Source of the DNA: Datnioides undecimradiatus
Taxonomy: Eukaryota > Chordata > Actinopteri > Lobotiformes > Datnioididae
Reading direction: 5' to 3'
Length of the DNA: 64,000 bases
Assembly (NCBI GenBank): GCA_008933995.1
Contig: WARS01000029.1
Location: 20,057,511 to 20,121,510 of the forward strand
Shown here: positions 1 through 13,060 of the stretch, in pieces
Layout of the letters: the number at the start of each line of letters is the position of its first letter
Numbering within the stretch: the first letter of the stretch is position 1
The notes under the pieces: model-generated
The model's database searches: none
What the model saw: the letters and a program-made list of their open reading frames with translations, nothing else
What the model was told of the DNA's origin: nothing
Program-made: the position numbers and the translations under genes

Positions 1-120
1 ATTTAGGTCTCGCGCGGAGATTTAGAACGCTAACCTGTTGACCGGAAGTGTGTTTGAAGTCAGCCAACGACTACGTGATAACGTTTATTTATGTGTTATT
101 TGATATTAACAAAACACGTT
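1..120. promoter_or_regulatory. CpG-containing edge, possible promoter or first exon of a gene outside the window
   Basis: The first ~110 bases contain several CpGs (including CGCGCGG near position 11) and an ETS-type motif CCGGAAGT near 41-48, which is common in vertebrate housekeeping promoters. The sequence turns AT-rich immediately afterwards. No coding frame can be assigned. This could be the promoter of a gene lying left of the window, but the evidence is only base composition and one motif. Confidence 0.2.
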
Positions 121-3100
121 GCCATTATGACTTAACGTTATCACTTTGGTCATGTAGGATCCCCATTTAATAGTTTTAAATAAACAGTAAACAACATTAG
201 AGAGAAAGTTTCCTAGCTGTAAAGACTTCTAGTGTATAAATGCAATCTGAGGGTTGTCTGTTACAAGGAGAGACAAGAGGTCGGCCCTTTTGGCTGGGAG
301 TACATGGAACATGTGTATTTTGCATTTTCTTTTCATATTCAGCACTAAATAATGTATTGATCGAAAATGGACAACATTTATTGATCCTGAACGCAATCGT
401 TACTCGTAGCCAGGTTCAATATTGAGTTGCAAAAAAATAAAAAATAAAAAAAATCTGGCAGTCTGACTCCTCTGTTTACGAATGCATTCAACTTTGACAT
501 TTTTATGCGTAAATTTGTCATGCAGGGAGCTTTTTGTGTCATGTTTTATTGTTTCCAGATGATCATGGTTTTTTGTCTCAAAGGCATAGTTGGTTAATAA
601 CAATTTAATGCCGTTCATTGACGCATGCCTCAGCAAAGTTATGACCACAAAGAGGGAGAACCCCCAGTTAAGATTTGCAGAGAAAAGTGTCACGCCTGCC
701 TTTTAAAATTAATTTTTACGACTTGTAGAGAGCATTTTGCGTCATGGATCTTCATTCCCAAATCTCTTCAAAGTGCTTCTCAACCAGGCTTTATGGTGGC
801 GGAAAATTATCTGCTTATAGACAAAAGTGCACATACCACCACAAATACTGTGTGAATGATGACAGTCATCTGCTATAAAATATTCTATCTGCTATACCCC
901 AGGCACAGATCACATCTTTAAATAGCTTACTGGTGCATTTAAAAAAAAAGAAAGAAAGAAAAACAATTTTTTGTGAATCTATTGCTTGAAATAAACATAT
1001 GGGGCCTATTTGACTTATATTTCAGTTAGTTTTGTGATATTTCTTACTAGTAATTACACAACAAGATATTAGGACCTTTTACTTATATCATATTGTAACC
1101 ATGCACCATGAAGTAACTTGACTGCGGTTGTTTGCTATGACCCTCTCTGACCCTACCTCTAGGTGGCACTGCCCACCTTATACCTAAAGACAGCATGTAT
1201 AGAGGGCAGCCTGTGCTATGAACAACCAGTAAAGAGAATCAGCCCAAGAAGTGTGAAGGAAACAAAAGGAGTGTGCATTTATACACTGTTAAGATGTTTG
1301 TATTGTCTTGTTTTGCATATAAGATTTTCACTTACAGTTTATGTCAATACTAGTTTTAAATAGGACTCACATGCATGAACAAAGTGTTAAAACAATATCA
1401 TTGTTCATTATTATTTTATAATGTAATTCGTACTCTCAGTCCTCTATTCCTGTCTCAAATACAGCACCATTACTGTTTAACCGTCCCATTGTTCAGAACT
1501 GGACACAGATGAATAATATAATGGATATTTATGAATATTTTGTCAACTCAGTTTAGCTGTAAAATAAAATATTTGCTCCAATTATAGATACGTAAACTAT
1601 TTGTAACATTGAGGGCACACACTCAGAGGCCAGGGATTACACAGACTGCCATGCACAACTACCCCCACACATTTTCAGTATTTACACCCTGTTCTATGGT
1701 GAAATATCTGCCTTTAAAACAACAGCAATGACACAGACCGTCTCATCATTGTTATTACAGCCTACGCAGCCAATCTGTAAAATGATTTATAACATTTACC
1801 GACATTGTAGCAGAGTAGAAGAGGTGTGAGACTTCAGACTATGCAGCAATGCTACAGGTGAGCATAACAAGTTGAGGATGTCTTTCTTACCACCAAACCA
1901 CCAAACCTTAACTAAAATATGGAAAACAGCTACTTTGTAACTGTGGGAAATTGTGCATACCTACTGAAGTATACACAGTAGTGTGACTGTTTCAGTAATC
2001 AAGTCATGTCATCTCTTTTCTCCTACAACTTTAACCCAGAACACACTTTGCAGAGCATTTATCATGTACAGCTTCAAAGCATACTCTGTACATTCAGACC
2101 AAATCAATCACATCGACAGCTCTGTACATAGTAACAGCTGCTGACACAACATGAAGTGGCTTCTGGCATCTCCTAGTGTGATGATTTTTAAACAAAGTGC
2201 GGTAGTGGCACAACAGACACGAGGAGACAGTAGTCCTGCTATTTTAATATGCAGTTACGTAAGACTACCAAAAAGAGTACTATCAATCACTGGCTGCTGT
2301 CATACCTCAAACCTTCAGGGGATTGTTATGAGAGTATGATAGCTATCAACAGCATGGTAGCTGTCTTATATCTCTCCCTTATGGCCTTTGAGGACAAGAT
2401 TAACCCAGGAAAGAGGCTACCAGTGTTCATGTGGCCCTGTTTGACAAAATGCCACTGACAGGCCACCAAGTTTGTTTTCCCGGAGAACTGCGATCCTGCA
2501 GAGTTGAGCAAAAGACAGAGAAACAGAGGCAGACAAGGTAAGCTGGAGAAAGAAATAAAAGGAGAAGCAAACAAGAGAAAACAGAGAAGAAGAAGACTGA
2601 CTCTAAGTAGAAATACTATGAGCTATGCCTGTCACCTGTTCCCCATCGGGAAAGTGGTGCGACATTCCAAGGCCGGGAACACAGACTTAGCCCCAAAGCA
2701 GGAAAAAGCAATAGAGGAAAGCGAGGGGGGGTATATGATTACAATCATTCATCTGCTGCGAGAGAATAAAACTGACATTTATTAAGGCAATGACTGACTG
2801 GTTCTGCTTAAATATTGGCAGGGTTTAAAAGTAGACCAAAAAAGAAAAAAAACAACTAAATATAACACTTAACATTCCCTCTTGGAGTGTCAAGCAGGGC
2901 CATCTGATGCTGATTCAGACAGCTTTTTTCTGCCTGTCTCTCACACGGTCTTCCTGTTCAGGGCTATTTAAGGCATCCCTGAGGCTCTGCCACCAAACAG
3001 ACTCAGGTCATCACTTCGGCACATCTACAGTGACGCAAGAACAAGTGGTGGGAATTTTCTAGCACCTCGGCCCTACCATTTGTCATCCCTCTATCTTAGC

Positions 3101-6100
3101 ATCAGTTGGTCATCTTCGCTTATTACATTTGACATTTTTAAGCCTTCTTTTTTTTTGTTAGAAAGAGAGGTCTCATATTCAGAACATAAGCTAAACGTAG
3201 AGCCACCGGTTGCACTTTTTCTTTATTAAATCCTGACGTAAACCCCTGTCTAAGTGACAGCACACTATGACATGCTTTCCAGTCCCTGCAGTTAATGGAA
3301 AAGACTGCTGAAAGCAAGACAAAGCTCCCCAAACACTGCTCTGTTGACTAAGGGAAATACCACTATGTGGGGAGTGGGTGTCATGTCAAGACTATAAATA
3401 ATCACAACTTAAAACTCCCCTCTGCAATGAATCATTCCACAAGTAACAGATTTCGCCTTTCTCCCCTCAAAATTAGCTTGGATCCTTAACAATGGTTCAT
3501 TCAACTGAGGAAAAGACCGAGAGACGCGAATGGAGGGTGCTCAATTTGGCTTGGCAAATAGGAGCAATCTCACTTAAGTTCGGTTTACAATCCTCCTAAG
3601 GAAAGGGAAACAATTTTCTAACGTTAACCACTGATGTCAGTCGGGGGAGGGCTTTGTGAGCAGTGACATTCACAGTATACTGTTTACATGTCTAATTTGG
3701 CTGGCCACTTACTAAATCCATTAGCAGCAACAAAGCATGCAAAGCTGTTAATCTACCCAAACAACTCTGAGATGTTTTACTTCTTGAGGGAATAAACAAA
3801 GAGGAAGGGATGCCAATGAAACTGCCGTTGATCTGCGTTGGGGGTAAAAATCCCGGACGAAGCCAACAGCAGCTCTACTCTACATCGCCTTTGGTGGAAA
3901 GGTTCTTTGATTTATAGGAACATGTTAGACCATCTAAACAAATCCCTTAACCAACCCGTCCCATTGTATCCCTGCTGTTGGCTTAGAAAACACTGTTTCC
4001 CTCAGAATATCACAACAGGAGATTTAGTACTCTTTAGAAGTACTCCTCACAGAGTCATTATTCAGAAAATTGAGGTTTATAGAGCTTGACCTTAGAGCAT
4101 TTGCCTAACCTCCACTGTTATATGCCCCCTTGGCAAAAAATGTGGCTAGGTTGGGCCCAAGTTTTAAATGGAGTGGAGCTCAAAACAGATGGAAAGCAAT
4201 AACTCCAACACATAAACTGACACAGTGCTCAAAGGAGCTGTACTGAGGCGCATAATAGACATCACTTCGCCAAGACCTCAAACTGTGAGAGAAATAAATC
4301 AGGTATCTAAAAAAAATTACATCCATCATTTCAGCAGTGGATCCCTCGAGTTGAGGCCCAGCCTCACACACACATACTCGTCCAATCCTTTTACACCAAC
4401 AGTATCTTTGATGGGATCTGCAATTGCGATAATACATTCCCTAACACCTTACCCTAAGCTTAATGATTATAACTAACCAAACTCAACCTAATGAAACCTG
4501 AACCTTTAAACCAAGTCTTGTGCTTCAAACAGTCAAATTTCAACTTGTGGGGTCCAACATTTTGGTCCCGACAAAGCTGTTGAACAAGTATAACAAGCGG
4601 TTACCCCCACGAATATAGTAAAACAACCTCTTCCACACATACACATATACACACAGTGAAAGAAAGAGGAAAGAGGAAAAGAATTCGCTTAATGAAACAA
4701 CTGATTTTCTTCTTAATCAGGTGTTCTCCTCCTGCATGCTTCACTTCTCAACTGGAGTCAAGAGGTCACTGCAGACCAGAGTAAAGATTGACTTAGTCCA
4801 CAAGACAGCGAGCAGACAAAGGGCTGTGAGTAAACTTCCACTGGCCTTTATTGGTTTGCCCTTTTCCTGTCGCGGGGGGACCTGCAGATGTTAGGAGGGT
4901 TAAATACACTCACTCACGTAGGCAGGCCAAAATCCCTGCAGCCACTGGTGTGGAGAAGGTGAACACGCTGCAGCAGGAGGATGGACAGGCTGTGATCCCA
5001 CCAAGTTTTATTTTTCAGCTGATATCTAGCTCCTCGTTTTTATTCATTTTAGGGTCATCACTAAAGGGTTATTTCAACCAAATGATGGCAAAAAAATGAC
5101 ATTTTTTCTACCTCAACTTGCATAAACCGCCGTCGTTTATGGGCAAAAAAATAGTTCTTGATAAAATGTTCACAGTGACTTCTGTAGATCATCCCTATGT
5201 CTGTGACAGTCAATTAGTTAACAACCTTTACTCACCTCCATTTTAATGGGGTGATGGCATATGTTTTAGCTGCTTCTCGGCAAAGACAAATGCTGCATGG
5301 CACCATACCAACATGTGAAACACTGTACCGTACATGTCGTACCATAAGCTTCATCTTTTGCCATCCGACTGAGCTTATGGCCACAAATTCAAACTGGAAA
5401 ATCAAAATGTAATGTGTCATTAGAATAAATCTAAAGGTAGTTACAGTAAGTGCGATGGTAAACACGTGATGAGCTGAAGTCTCTGTACTTTGTGTAACAA
5501 GAGTTGAACATGTTACATGGAAAACATCGCCTCCTGTATCTTCAGTTACGCACTAGACTTGTGCACGGTCCAGTCAAATGGGAATAGTAGGTATAATGAT
5601 ATTTGCAAGCTTATGTAAATGCGGTCTACATGTAGTGGCCTACTCTTAGTAAGTATTATAGCCCTTTACCAGTATATTGACCTCCTCAGAATAACAGAAA
5701 ACATGTGTCCGGCACTGTAGCTACATTACACTGAACACAGCTATCATAAAGCACAGGTGTATCACACAGCACAGGAGGCGAATCAATGAAACTAAATCAC
5801 ATTCTGTGTCATTATGGTAAAAAATTATATTAAGACAAATTCCTCTTCAAATATTAGATATGAACTGAGCACTGTGTTAGGCAAAAGGTCCACCTCATTA
5901 AGATGCCATAAATGACATTTTATGACCCTTTAGTCTAGACCTCCTCTTCCAGTGGACAAAATATTGCCCATCTCCACTTCCTGAAAAACTTTGCATCATC
6001 AACTTGTGATGGGACCTAGCAGCCAGCATCGAGCATGCTCTCAGTCAAGTGTACAGTATGTGATTTTCTGCAGCTATGCAGTCCAACCGCTGCCAGCAAT

Positions 6101-7336
6101 GGAGCAGCAATTCCTGCAACAGTGGGTGATTGTCTGGAGCTCAGGAGCCAGTTAACCACTGATGCATACACACCGACTCTCCCAGTGAATTCAAGGGAGG
6201 CCACGCTTGTTCTCAGTCAACTCAGTTCTCCCATAAGGCTCTCATTTTCACTCTCAAGGACTAAAAAAAAAAAAAAGCTCTCAGGATTTCAGGTCCACTT
6301 TGTTTTCCGTCGAGCAAACACCATCAGCAGAGAACAACAGGATGCATTGTGAGCTCGGCTCCTTTTAGATCTTATCTGAATGGGATTCATAATAGAGTAC
6401 AGACAGCTTGGACTCACTTCTGATAGAAGAAAGTATATCTCCTGTGAAGATGCCTATGGAAGAGTGCACATTTCTGGCCGAATGTAACAGGACAACAAAA
6501 CCTGCATGCAGAATGTCAATAATAAACACGTCCATGAGGAATGTTTAGGCTTAAAGACACTAAATATGATCTATTTTTTCCATATAAACCCTCAGCACTT
6601 TGACAGAGTTTGATTCATTAGTTAAGACTTCTCAACAGTTGCTCTGATGCTTGTACATCATGATACTTTGTAACAATGATTAATCGCTGCTGACATGCTG
6701 AATAGGCATCACTGCTTCCAAGCCATTCTCATTCATCCTCTCCCCCGTACACTGGAGTGTTTATTTCTCAGCTTATCGTCGCTGTGTTAGTGAAAGACGA
6801 ATGAAAAGAAGGAGGTACAGCAGTGGCCCACATGGTATTCATGTTCAAATGTTAGAGATCCCAGGCTGCGTGTTCATAAAGGGAGTTCAAAGCCAAGACT
6901 TGTGCACTTACTGCTGCTAGACTGTCAGATACATTTATCAGGATCAACCAGGGATAAATAAGAAGTATACTGTAAATTATTCAGGACATGCAGGCCATTC
7001 GGGGAAATTAAACATTTGGGAATGGTTAGGCTGGAAAGTGGAGTCCATACGAGGTTGCAGCTGTACTGCTGTTTGTATGATTACTATGCAGAATTAAATG
7101 AAAAGTCAGCAAAATCTTCAGGATCTCGAGGCAAATGATTGCAATAATAAAGTCCGTTCGTAGCTGCAAGCGACTCAGTTTAGTCAGTTGCTCTGCCAGG
7201 GAAAGAAACCAACGAACCACAGCAGAACTGAGTTTCCCTGTTGCTATTTTATTTGGAAATGGATTCTGGAAACAGCGTCAATGGTGCATTTGCGCACAGG
7301 TAGCCTAACATGTGCATGCTATTAAACCAAATGCTC
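121..7336. other. non-coding stretch, no gene supported
   Basis: About 7.2 kb of AT-leaning sequence. Open frames here are all under about 105 codons, lack convincing splice sites and resemble no family I recognise. A short A tract lies near 6263-6275. It may be intergenic or the first intron of the minus-strand transcript suggested at 7343. I see no tRNA, rRNA or transposon ORF. Confidence 0.6.
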
Positions 7337-7342
7337 ACTTAC

Positions 7343-7850
7343 GTTGCTGCCGCGGAAACGTGTCCACTCCTTGTCCGTTGAGCTCCTAAATGCATTTGTA
7401 TGCATTTGTCCAGGCAGCAGAGATCTGGGTGAAAACAGAATCACACTCAAGAGGATACCTGCTCATGGGCTAACTCTTTGGCAGCAGCCAAAGGAAGCGT
7501 AAAGTGGACGTTGGAGTGTTGCCACCTCAGAGTTTCCTCATCGTACTGCAGTCCGGGGGAGAGATCTCTCCAACTCGTTCAAACCTGAGCTTCTCAGATC
7601 CTTTGCGCTCTGCGGCGCGCAGTGATCAGGCTATTTCTATCCAAAGTGGAGACGCGCAACAGTTGCATAGAAAAAAGCTGGCTTGGAGAGCGGCGAGTCA
7701 GACGGTTGCAGTGCTAACTCGACCGCCGTGTGGGATAGACAGAATCAGAGCTCGGCTGCTTCTCTCACAGTGGTCTCCAACACAACAGCAGATCCAGCTC
7801 TGCGCGGCTTTACCTCCAGGCGGTGGTTTCTGCTATGTGCCTTGACTTGC
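7343..7850 (-). other. putative minus-strand 5' (non-coding) first exon
   Basis: On the minus strand this CpG-rich stretch ends at a consensus splice donor: plus-strand ACTTAC at 7337-7342 reads GTAAGT on the minus strand, after CGGCAGCAAC. CpG density is clearly higher than in the flanks (for example the GCGGCGCGC run near 7612-7619), and a CRE-like TGACATCA lies at about 7931 on the side where a promoter would sit. No long minus-strand open frame is present, so it would be an untranslated exon or a non-coding RNA. The upstream boundary is a guess. No downstream exon of such a transcript was recognised inside the window, so the gene would extend left beyond position 1. Confidence 0.35.
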
Positions 7851-8111
7851 ACTGATGCAAGGGGACCCGTCTTCACCCCGACACAACTCCTACCAGCTGG
7901 TGGTGTTGGATTTCAACAGTTACGGGCTCGTGACATCACGGATAGACTTTTGGCTTGTGTTCATCGATGCCCTTTGTCTACTTTGACTACTGTATAAGCC
8001 TAAAGCGTTTTCAATATGCGTGTTTTCTGTGTACTCAGCAGGGCAGCGGACGTGTTCTTATCGAAAAAAGTAACACACGCTTCCTCGCAAAGACATGCAC
8101 GTGCAGTTACT

Positions 8112-8129
8112 GACACACACACACACACA
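8112..8129. repeat. (CA)n microsatellite, short
   Basis: About nine uninterrupted CA units are visible directly in the sequence. Confidence 0.9.
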
Positions 8130-9156
8130 GAGTTCACACCAAGAGGGAAATAATGTTAGAGAGAAATAGACGGGATCAGCTGATGCAGCCTCATGTTTGC
8201 TGACAAGCAAATCTGCCAGGTGCTGCAGCTCAAGGCACTGTTGTTTGGGCATAATGGCAAGAGTATGTTATCCAGCAGGACTTAATTTCGGTACTAAATA
8301 TATAATCCTACTGAGCAGTGGGGGCGGAGTACCCATTTTGCTCTTAAGTATGATTAGATGCACTTGAAGATAAGCCAGAAAGCCTTTTGGTGTTCAAAGC
8401 TGCTCTCCAGTGTAGAGGCGTGTAATGATGTTGTGTTAAAATGACCCAGTTTCATTCTGGTCTTTAGTTTCTTTGGCCAGTATCCAGAATAATTACATTT
8501 TAAAGCAGAGCCCCCTTATTATTAAGGGCATCTCTGCTCAAGTCACGTCATGTTTCAGACTTTAATGTAACACAAACCTGAGCAGGTCTGAGAATATGGA
8601 ACATAAAGGTGGTTTACCGGGTTAGGCCGCATGCCATTTAGTTTGAGGCGATTGCATTTTCCATCATCTCCATCTGAGGAGATTTACACAAACACAGATT
8701 TATTAGGTGTATAAACCTTTGTAGAGTTTATCATGAAACATTTTTGCTCTGGCACTGATTATAGCTGGAAATAACCCTTCTTTGTTTCAGTTGTAACCTG
8801 AACACACACATCGGTGTGTTTCCCCCTTGAAAACGACACCGTTTCTTTTCTTTATCTCGCTCGTCGATTTCTCCAAACAAACACCCTTTAACCCACTTCC
8901 ACCATTCCCAATCCAGGTTAACCCATTAACCTAGAACAAACAGAGCTCTGTGGGTCCCTGCCCCCCCCCCCAGCACACCCCAGCATCCTCTTCCAAACCT
9001 ACTCAGCCAGTCCGCAGCCTCCCTCAGCTCAGCCGGGACTGGAGAGGGAGTCCATATGGTTTGCAGTTTAGGGAACTAGGGAGGGGGACGCTACTAGGAG
9101 ACAGAGCAGTTCCTGCCTATAATCCCAGGTGGAGCATGCCGGGTTTCTTAACCTGA

Positions 9157-9477
9157 AAACAGCAGAAGGACAGTCCCAAAGCCCAAACAAGGAGTAATAT
9201 CAGAATACTGGAAACTCCAAGTCGGTCTGCCAGCCACTGTAAACAGTGAGGTAAATAAAAAGCATTCATTTCATGGTGCATGCAAACAAGGCATCTGCAA
9301 CTCTTCGTGCTACAGAAGTCTGTGTATGTCTGCAGCAGTGGGTCAAACTCTATTCCCCCCTCTTCATCAAAGACAGTTGTGTCCAAGGAGGAAACACTTG
9401 CACGGGATGCACTCTCTCTCTTTCTCTCGCTGGCTTTGCCATCAGCCAGCACCTTGGGATAGCAATGCTTCGACCAG
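9157..9477 (-). CDS. weak candidate: small single-pass membrane protein exon(s), unrecognised
   Basis: A minus-strand open frame (stop near 9117, open to about 9584) contains two stretches that look more coding-like than other frames in this region. The first (about 9477-9290, Met of MEENIWSK near 9477) has codons rich in G/C at the third position and encodes an acidic, serine-rich segment including SSLDTTVFDEEGGIEFDPLL. The second begins after a good acceptor (minus-strand TTTACAG ending near 9240) and reads WLADRLGVSSILILLLVWAL, a plausible transmembrane helix, ending at a possible CAG|GTTAAG donor near 9157. I found no good donor joining the two, so the true structure is unclear. I do not recognise a family, and a chance open frame is possible. 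Confidence 0.2.
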
Positions 9478-10739
9478 ATGTTTTCTTCCATTTCCAGGAA
9501 AGAAAAATGTCGAGTTGCTGGTTCTCTGACAAGATCGTGAATCAACATGGTGAACAAATGAATTACATGATCAGTTTGTAGCAAAGCCTTGACAAAGACA
9601 CTGTAGGCTTAAATAATATCTCTCTTAGAGAGGTCGAGCGTTTGCCATTTGCTGACTAGTAAACACTTGGAAATGTCTGAGTCCAGACATGTGTCAAATT
9701 GATAAAAACTGATGAAGTTATTGATATGGCTGCTCTCATGCTCCTAAAAGCTTTTAGGAAGGCTTTTACTCTATTTCACCATAAACTTGCTTCAGCCAAA
9801 TATGCACACAGATTTACAGCAAACTTTTCAAGATGAATGTCCAGATGTGGACTAATCAGTCCATTGTGCACTGAGCAGCAGAACGTTAGGCCCAGGGAGT
9901 GACTGGTGTCCGATAATCAGAGTCAGATCACCCCTCTTTTTCTCTCTTGAGGAACGGGCAGACGCAGATGAGTGTACACTGACCACCCCATTTTAAAACA
10001 TGTGGTATTCCCCTTTTGCAGTTTCACAACACATCCAATGAGATGGCCAATAACTGTGGTGTAATGAAGCCAGGATCACCATGGCAGTCAATGGACCAAT
10101 GTTTTTAGACAGTGACTACAGAGTTGTAGAAGTGCATGAAGCCAAGACAGGATGAACCGGCATGTGCTCACAGACCATGTGTTCACAGACCATATGCTAG
10201 TGCTCCATATGATCAAATATTACATAATGCTGAAGAGCACATGTCCATTTTAGCTCAACCTCTTCCTACACCAAAGTCTCTGATGTTTTCAGATATTTTC
10301 TTTATAATAATTGACTTTTTGTTGTTTGACTTCTCGTGTACCAGTCTGTGTCCAATTTTGAATCATGGGTGTCTCAGCAGTCCCCACCTGCACCCTCGTG
10401 ATTTCAGCCCCACAGATTCCCACTTGAAGGCCTGAAGTCGAAAACCACGTCCTGGTCAAGAGAGCATATTGTCTTTCCGGATAACATAGTACAGTAACAG
10501 CTTGTAAATGTGGCTTGTGTGGAAACTTTCAGCCTCACAGGACCAGACTGGAGCCAAAGTCAACCGGGCTGGTTAAAGAGAAAAAGAAACAGGAAAGTGG
10601 ATGAGGAAGAGGGAAAAGCTCCACGGCTGGTAGAGCGTAAAACAAAATGTTGTCTTGTAACCAGCCAGTAGGCATAATAAAATGGGCTCTTGAGCGCCTA
10701 CTGTACATGCATTTTTCTCGACATAGCGCTGCAGACATG

Positions 10740-11030
10740 GTTGGTTAAACGTGCCTCATTAGGTAAACAGCTCATCAGTGAGCGTCTGCCAGGAATCTGA
10801 CTGAGGGAGACCAATTTGTTGGCATGTGTCGATGCGACCAGGTTGACAGCTGGCTCTACCTGCAAACTGGCTAGACACTAAACATGGCTCCGTCTGTAAT
10901 TAGCAAACATGGCCCTGTGTAATTTCTGTCCTGTGTGCGTGTCACCGCCTCATAGGGCTGTTATTTTGCCGAGCTGGGAGAGAGTGGGCAACAGCTGGGA
11001 GAGTGCTCAACAGATGGTGGAATACGGAGC
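10740..11030. promoter_or_regulatory. candidate conserved enhancer-like element
   Basis: The stretch contains a TGACAGCTG composite (MEIS/TGIF half-site plus CAGCTG E-box) at 10844-10852 and a TAATTA homeodomain core at 10897-10902 followed by GCAAACA. It is free of simple repeats and of long open frames. These motif combinations are typical of vertebrate developmental enhancers, but conservation cannot be tested here. Confidence 0.2.
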
Positions 11031-12899
11031 GGCCGATAGCTGAAACAATGCTCCGTGTACGAGTGTGTGTGTGAGTGTGTATGCAGCGAGGTGGTTCACA
11101 GAGCTTAAGCGACCAGGGAAATGTGGGGAGAGAGGGGCCAGGGGAGTCCAGGGTAAAGGGGGTGTTTGGGCTGAAAGGAAGCTTGGGACTGTGTGTGGGG
11201 AAAGTGAAAGTCTCTTTGAGGGTCAAGTGGGGTGGAGAGGGGCACAGAGGAGCAACCCACAAACACACACGCACACACACACCGCACAGGGAAGGGTGGC
11301 CTCATGTTTGGCTTCTAGCTTTTATCGTGAAGCTGTGTAAGCACTCTGGATGGATTTTAGAGTTATGGCTCTTGAAACCGTGCCTGGTTAGTTGATGGTT
11401 CATTTGAACAGTATCCCAAAACTTAATTTAAATACACACAAACCTAATAAGGTCTTTTATCAGCAATTATGTGTAAACATGTTTTATGCAGTTGCTTTAT
11501 TTGTAAGGAAATCACCCGATAGCAGCCTTTTTTCACTCCCGATTGTTTGGCTGCACCGACGACGGAGTTTTGGGTGTGTGCGTGTGTGCTTGTAATTACT
11601 TTTGCACATTTTGAGCAGAGGTCTACCCCGGCATCCAAATGCTGCCAAAATCACATGCTGCAGCATCATACCGGTAAATGAACTAATTTATGGTTTCCTT
11701 GACATCGTCAATTAACAGTACCTGGGAAACCAGAGCACTGTCTGTACTCGAATATAACTATACCCAAGAAACAAACAACTGCCTGGAAGGAAAATGAAGG
11801 CAGGAAATGAAGAAATGTGCTGAGCAGGCACATTTTTAGTCTTTATATTCATCAGGAATACACACAGAAGTATTCTGATGGTTTCCCTGTCTTTCTTTCT
11901 GAAGGGGCAAAAGGAAAAAGTGTGCATTCTCCAAATAAAACAAATGCAAAGGTAATTTGAAGGAAGGTGTCTCCGCTGTACGGGTGGGCCAAGCCTTAAG
12001 CTTTAATTTAGGGGAGAATACACATGTCATTGAGAGTGTTTAACTCATTGGTAGTCATTTCTGGATATGAGGATACGTCATTCAAAGTATTTGCTTTGAA
12101 AAACAGATAAATATAACATCTGTTTTCAGACACAGATATGACTATACATCCAGCATTGCTGCACCCTGCAAAAATGATGTATGAATACAGAGCGGTGGCA
12201 AGGTAACATTAATGCAGCTTAATTGCTACTGAGACCTAAGAGCAGGCATATCATTCGATGCCTCTCTGACCTTGTCCTGTGTGAACTTGAAAATCTACAG
12301 CGACGGTCCTGCAGAGATGGCCCTGAGGCTCTGTCAAACAGTGAGGAGAAGGCGAGTTAGTAAGACATTTAAAAGGCACTGAGTGGCTTTACTTTTACCA
12401 CAACTAATAGTTTTCCCACATATGCTTGGGGGAATAATTCTTGCGTTCCGCTCAATGGCTTGGTTTGCTCGCACTTATCCGCCACATGGCATTGTTATAC
12501 TCCATTACATTCTTTTGTATTTACAAGGTAAGGAATAGCGCTTTAAGAACAACCTACAAATGGACTTCATCTGTCGGATGACTACATTAAATATGTTTCT
12601 TTTCCATGGTGCAAGGAACAGTCTGACATTGTACCACCATAAAGCTTGCGCTCTAAATGTGAAGCTGTTACAAGCAATTGGGTTTAGCTTAGCACAAACT
12701 GGAGGCAGGGATTTGAAAAACTTGTTCCCAGTCGTGCCAAGGACATGTTGTGTTTTTCATAGGGAAGTACGTGCCTTTTGTCTTAGCCACCTATTGGCCT
12801 TAGCTTTATATTTAGCTCACAGCCAAGGGAGAGATTCGAGGGAGTATCAGTCTCGTTTAAGTCTCAACAAGACAAGTATTCCTTTAAAAAGCTTCTGCG

Positions 12900-13060
12900 G
12901 TCAGTGGTCATGAGCCCAACAGCGCATATTATGCAAACTAACAAACCCTATTTGCATACTTAGATCATTACAAAAGCAACAAAACCGCCATAAACAAAGT
13001 GTAATTATTACAATAAATCCATTCATCGCAACAAATGTGGTAGTTAAGACACCTGGAGAA
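12900..13060. promoter_or_regulatory. candidate enhancer with inverted POU octamers
   Basis: An octamer-like ATGCAAAC (12931-12938) and a perfect reverse octamer ATTTGCAT (12950-12957) lie 11 bases apart. They are followed by CCATAAA (CDX/posterior HOX type, 12988-12994), overlapping TAAACAAAG (FOX and SOX cores, 12991-12999) and TAATTA (13002-13007). This density in about 80 bases suggests a regulatory element. The sequence is AT-rich, which raises the chance rate of such motifs. Confidence 0.25.

Noticed and set aside
11065-11395. Plus and minus frames of 90-112 codons near 11.1-11.4 kb
   Set aside because: Driven by CA/GT runs and G-rich sequence; no splice sites or family match.
12677-12720. 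TTTAGCTTAGCACAAACTGG resembling the left end of the AGCTTAGC element
   Set aside because: Only about 25 bases match and no inner blocks or right end follow, so it is too short to call a copy.
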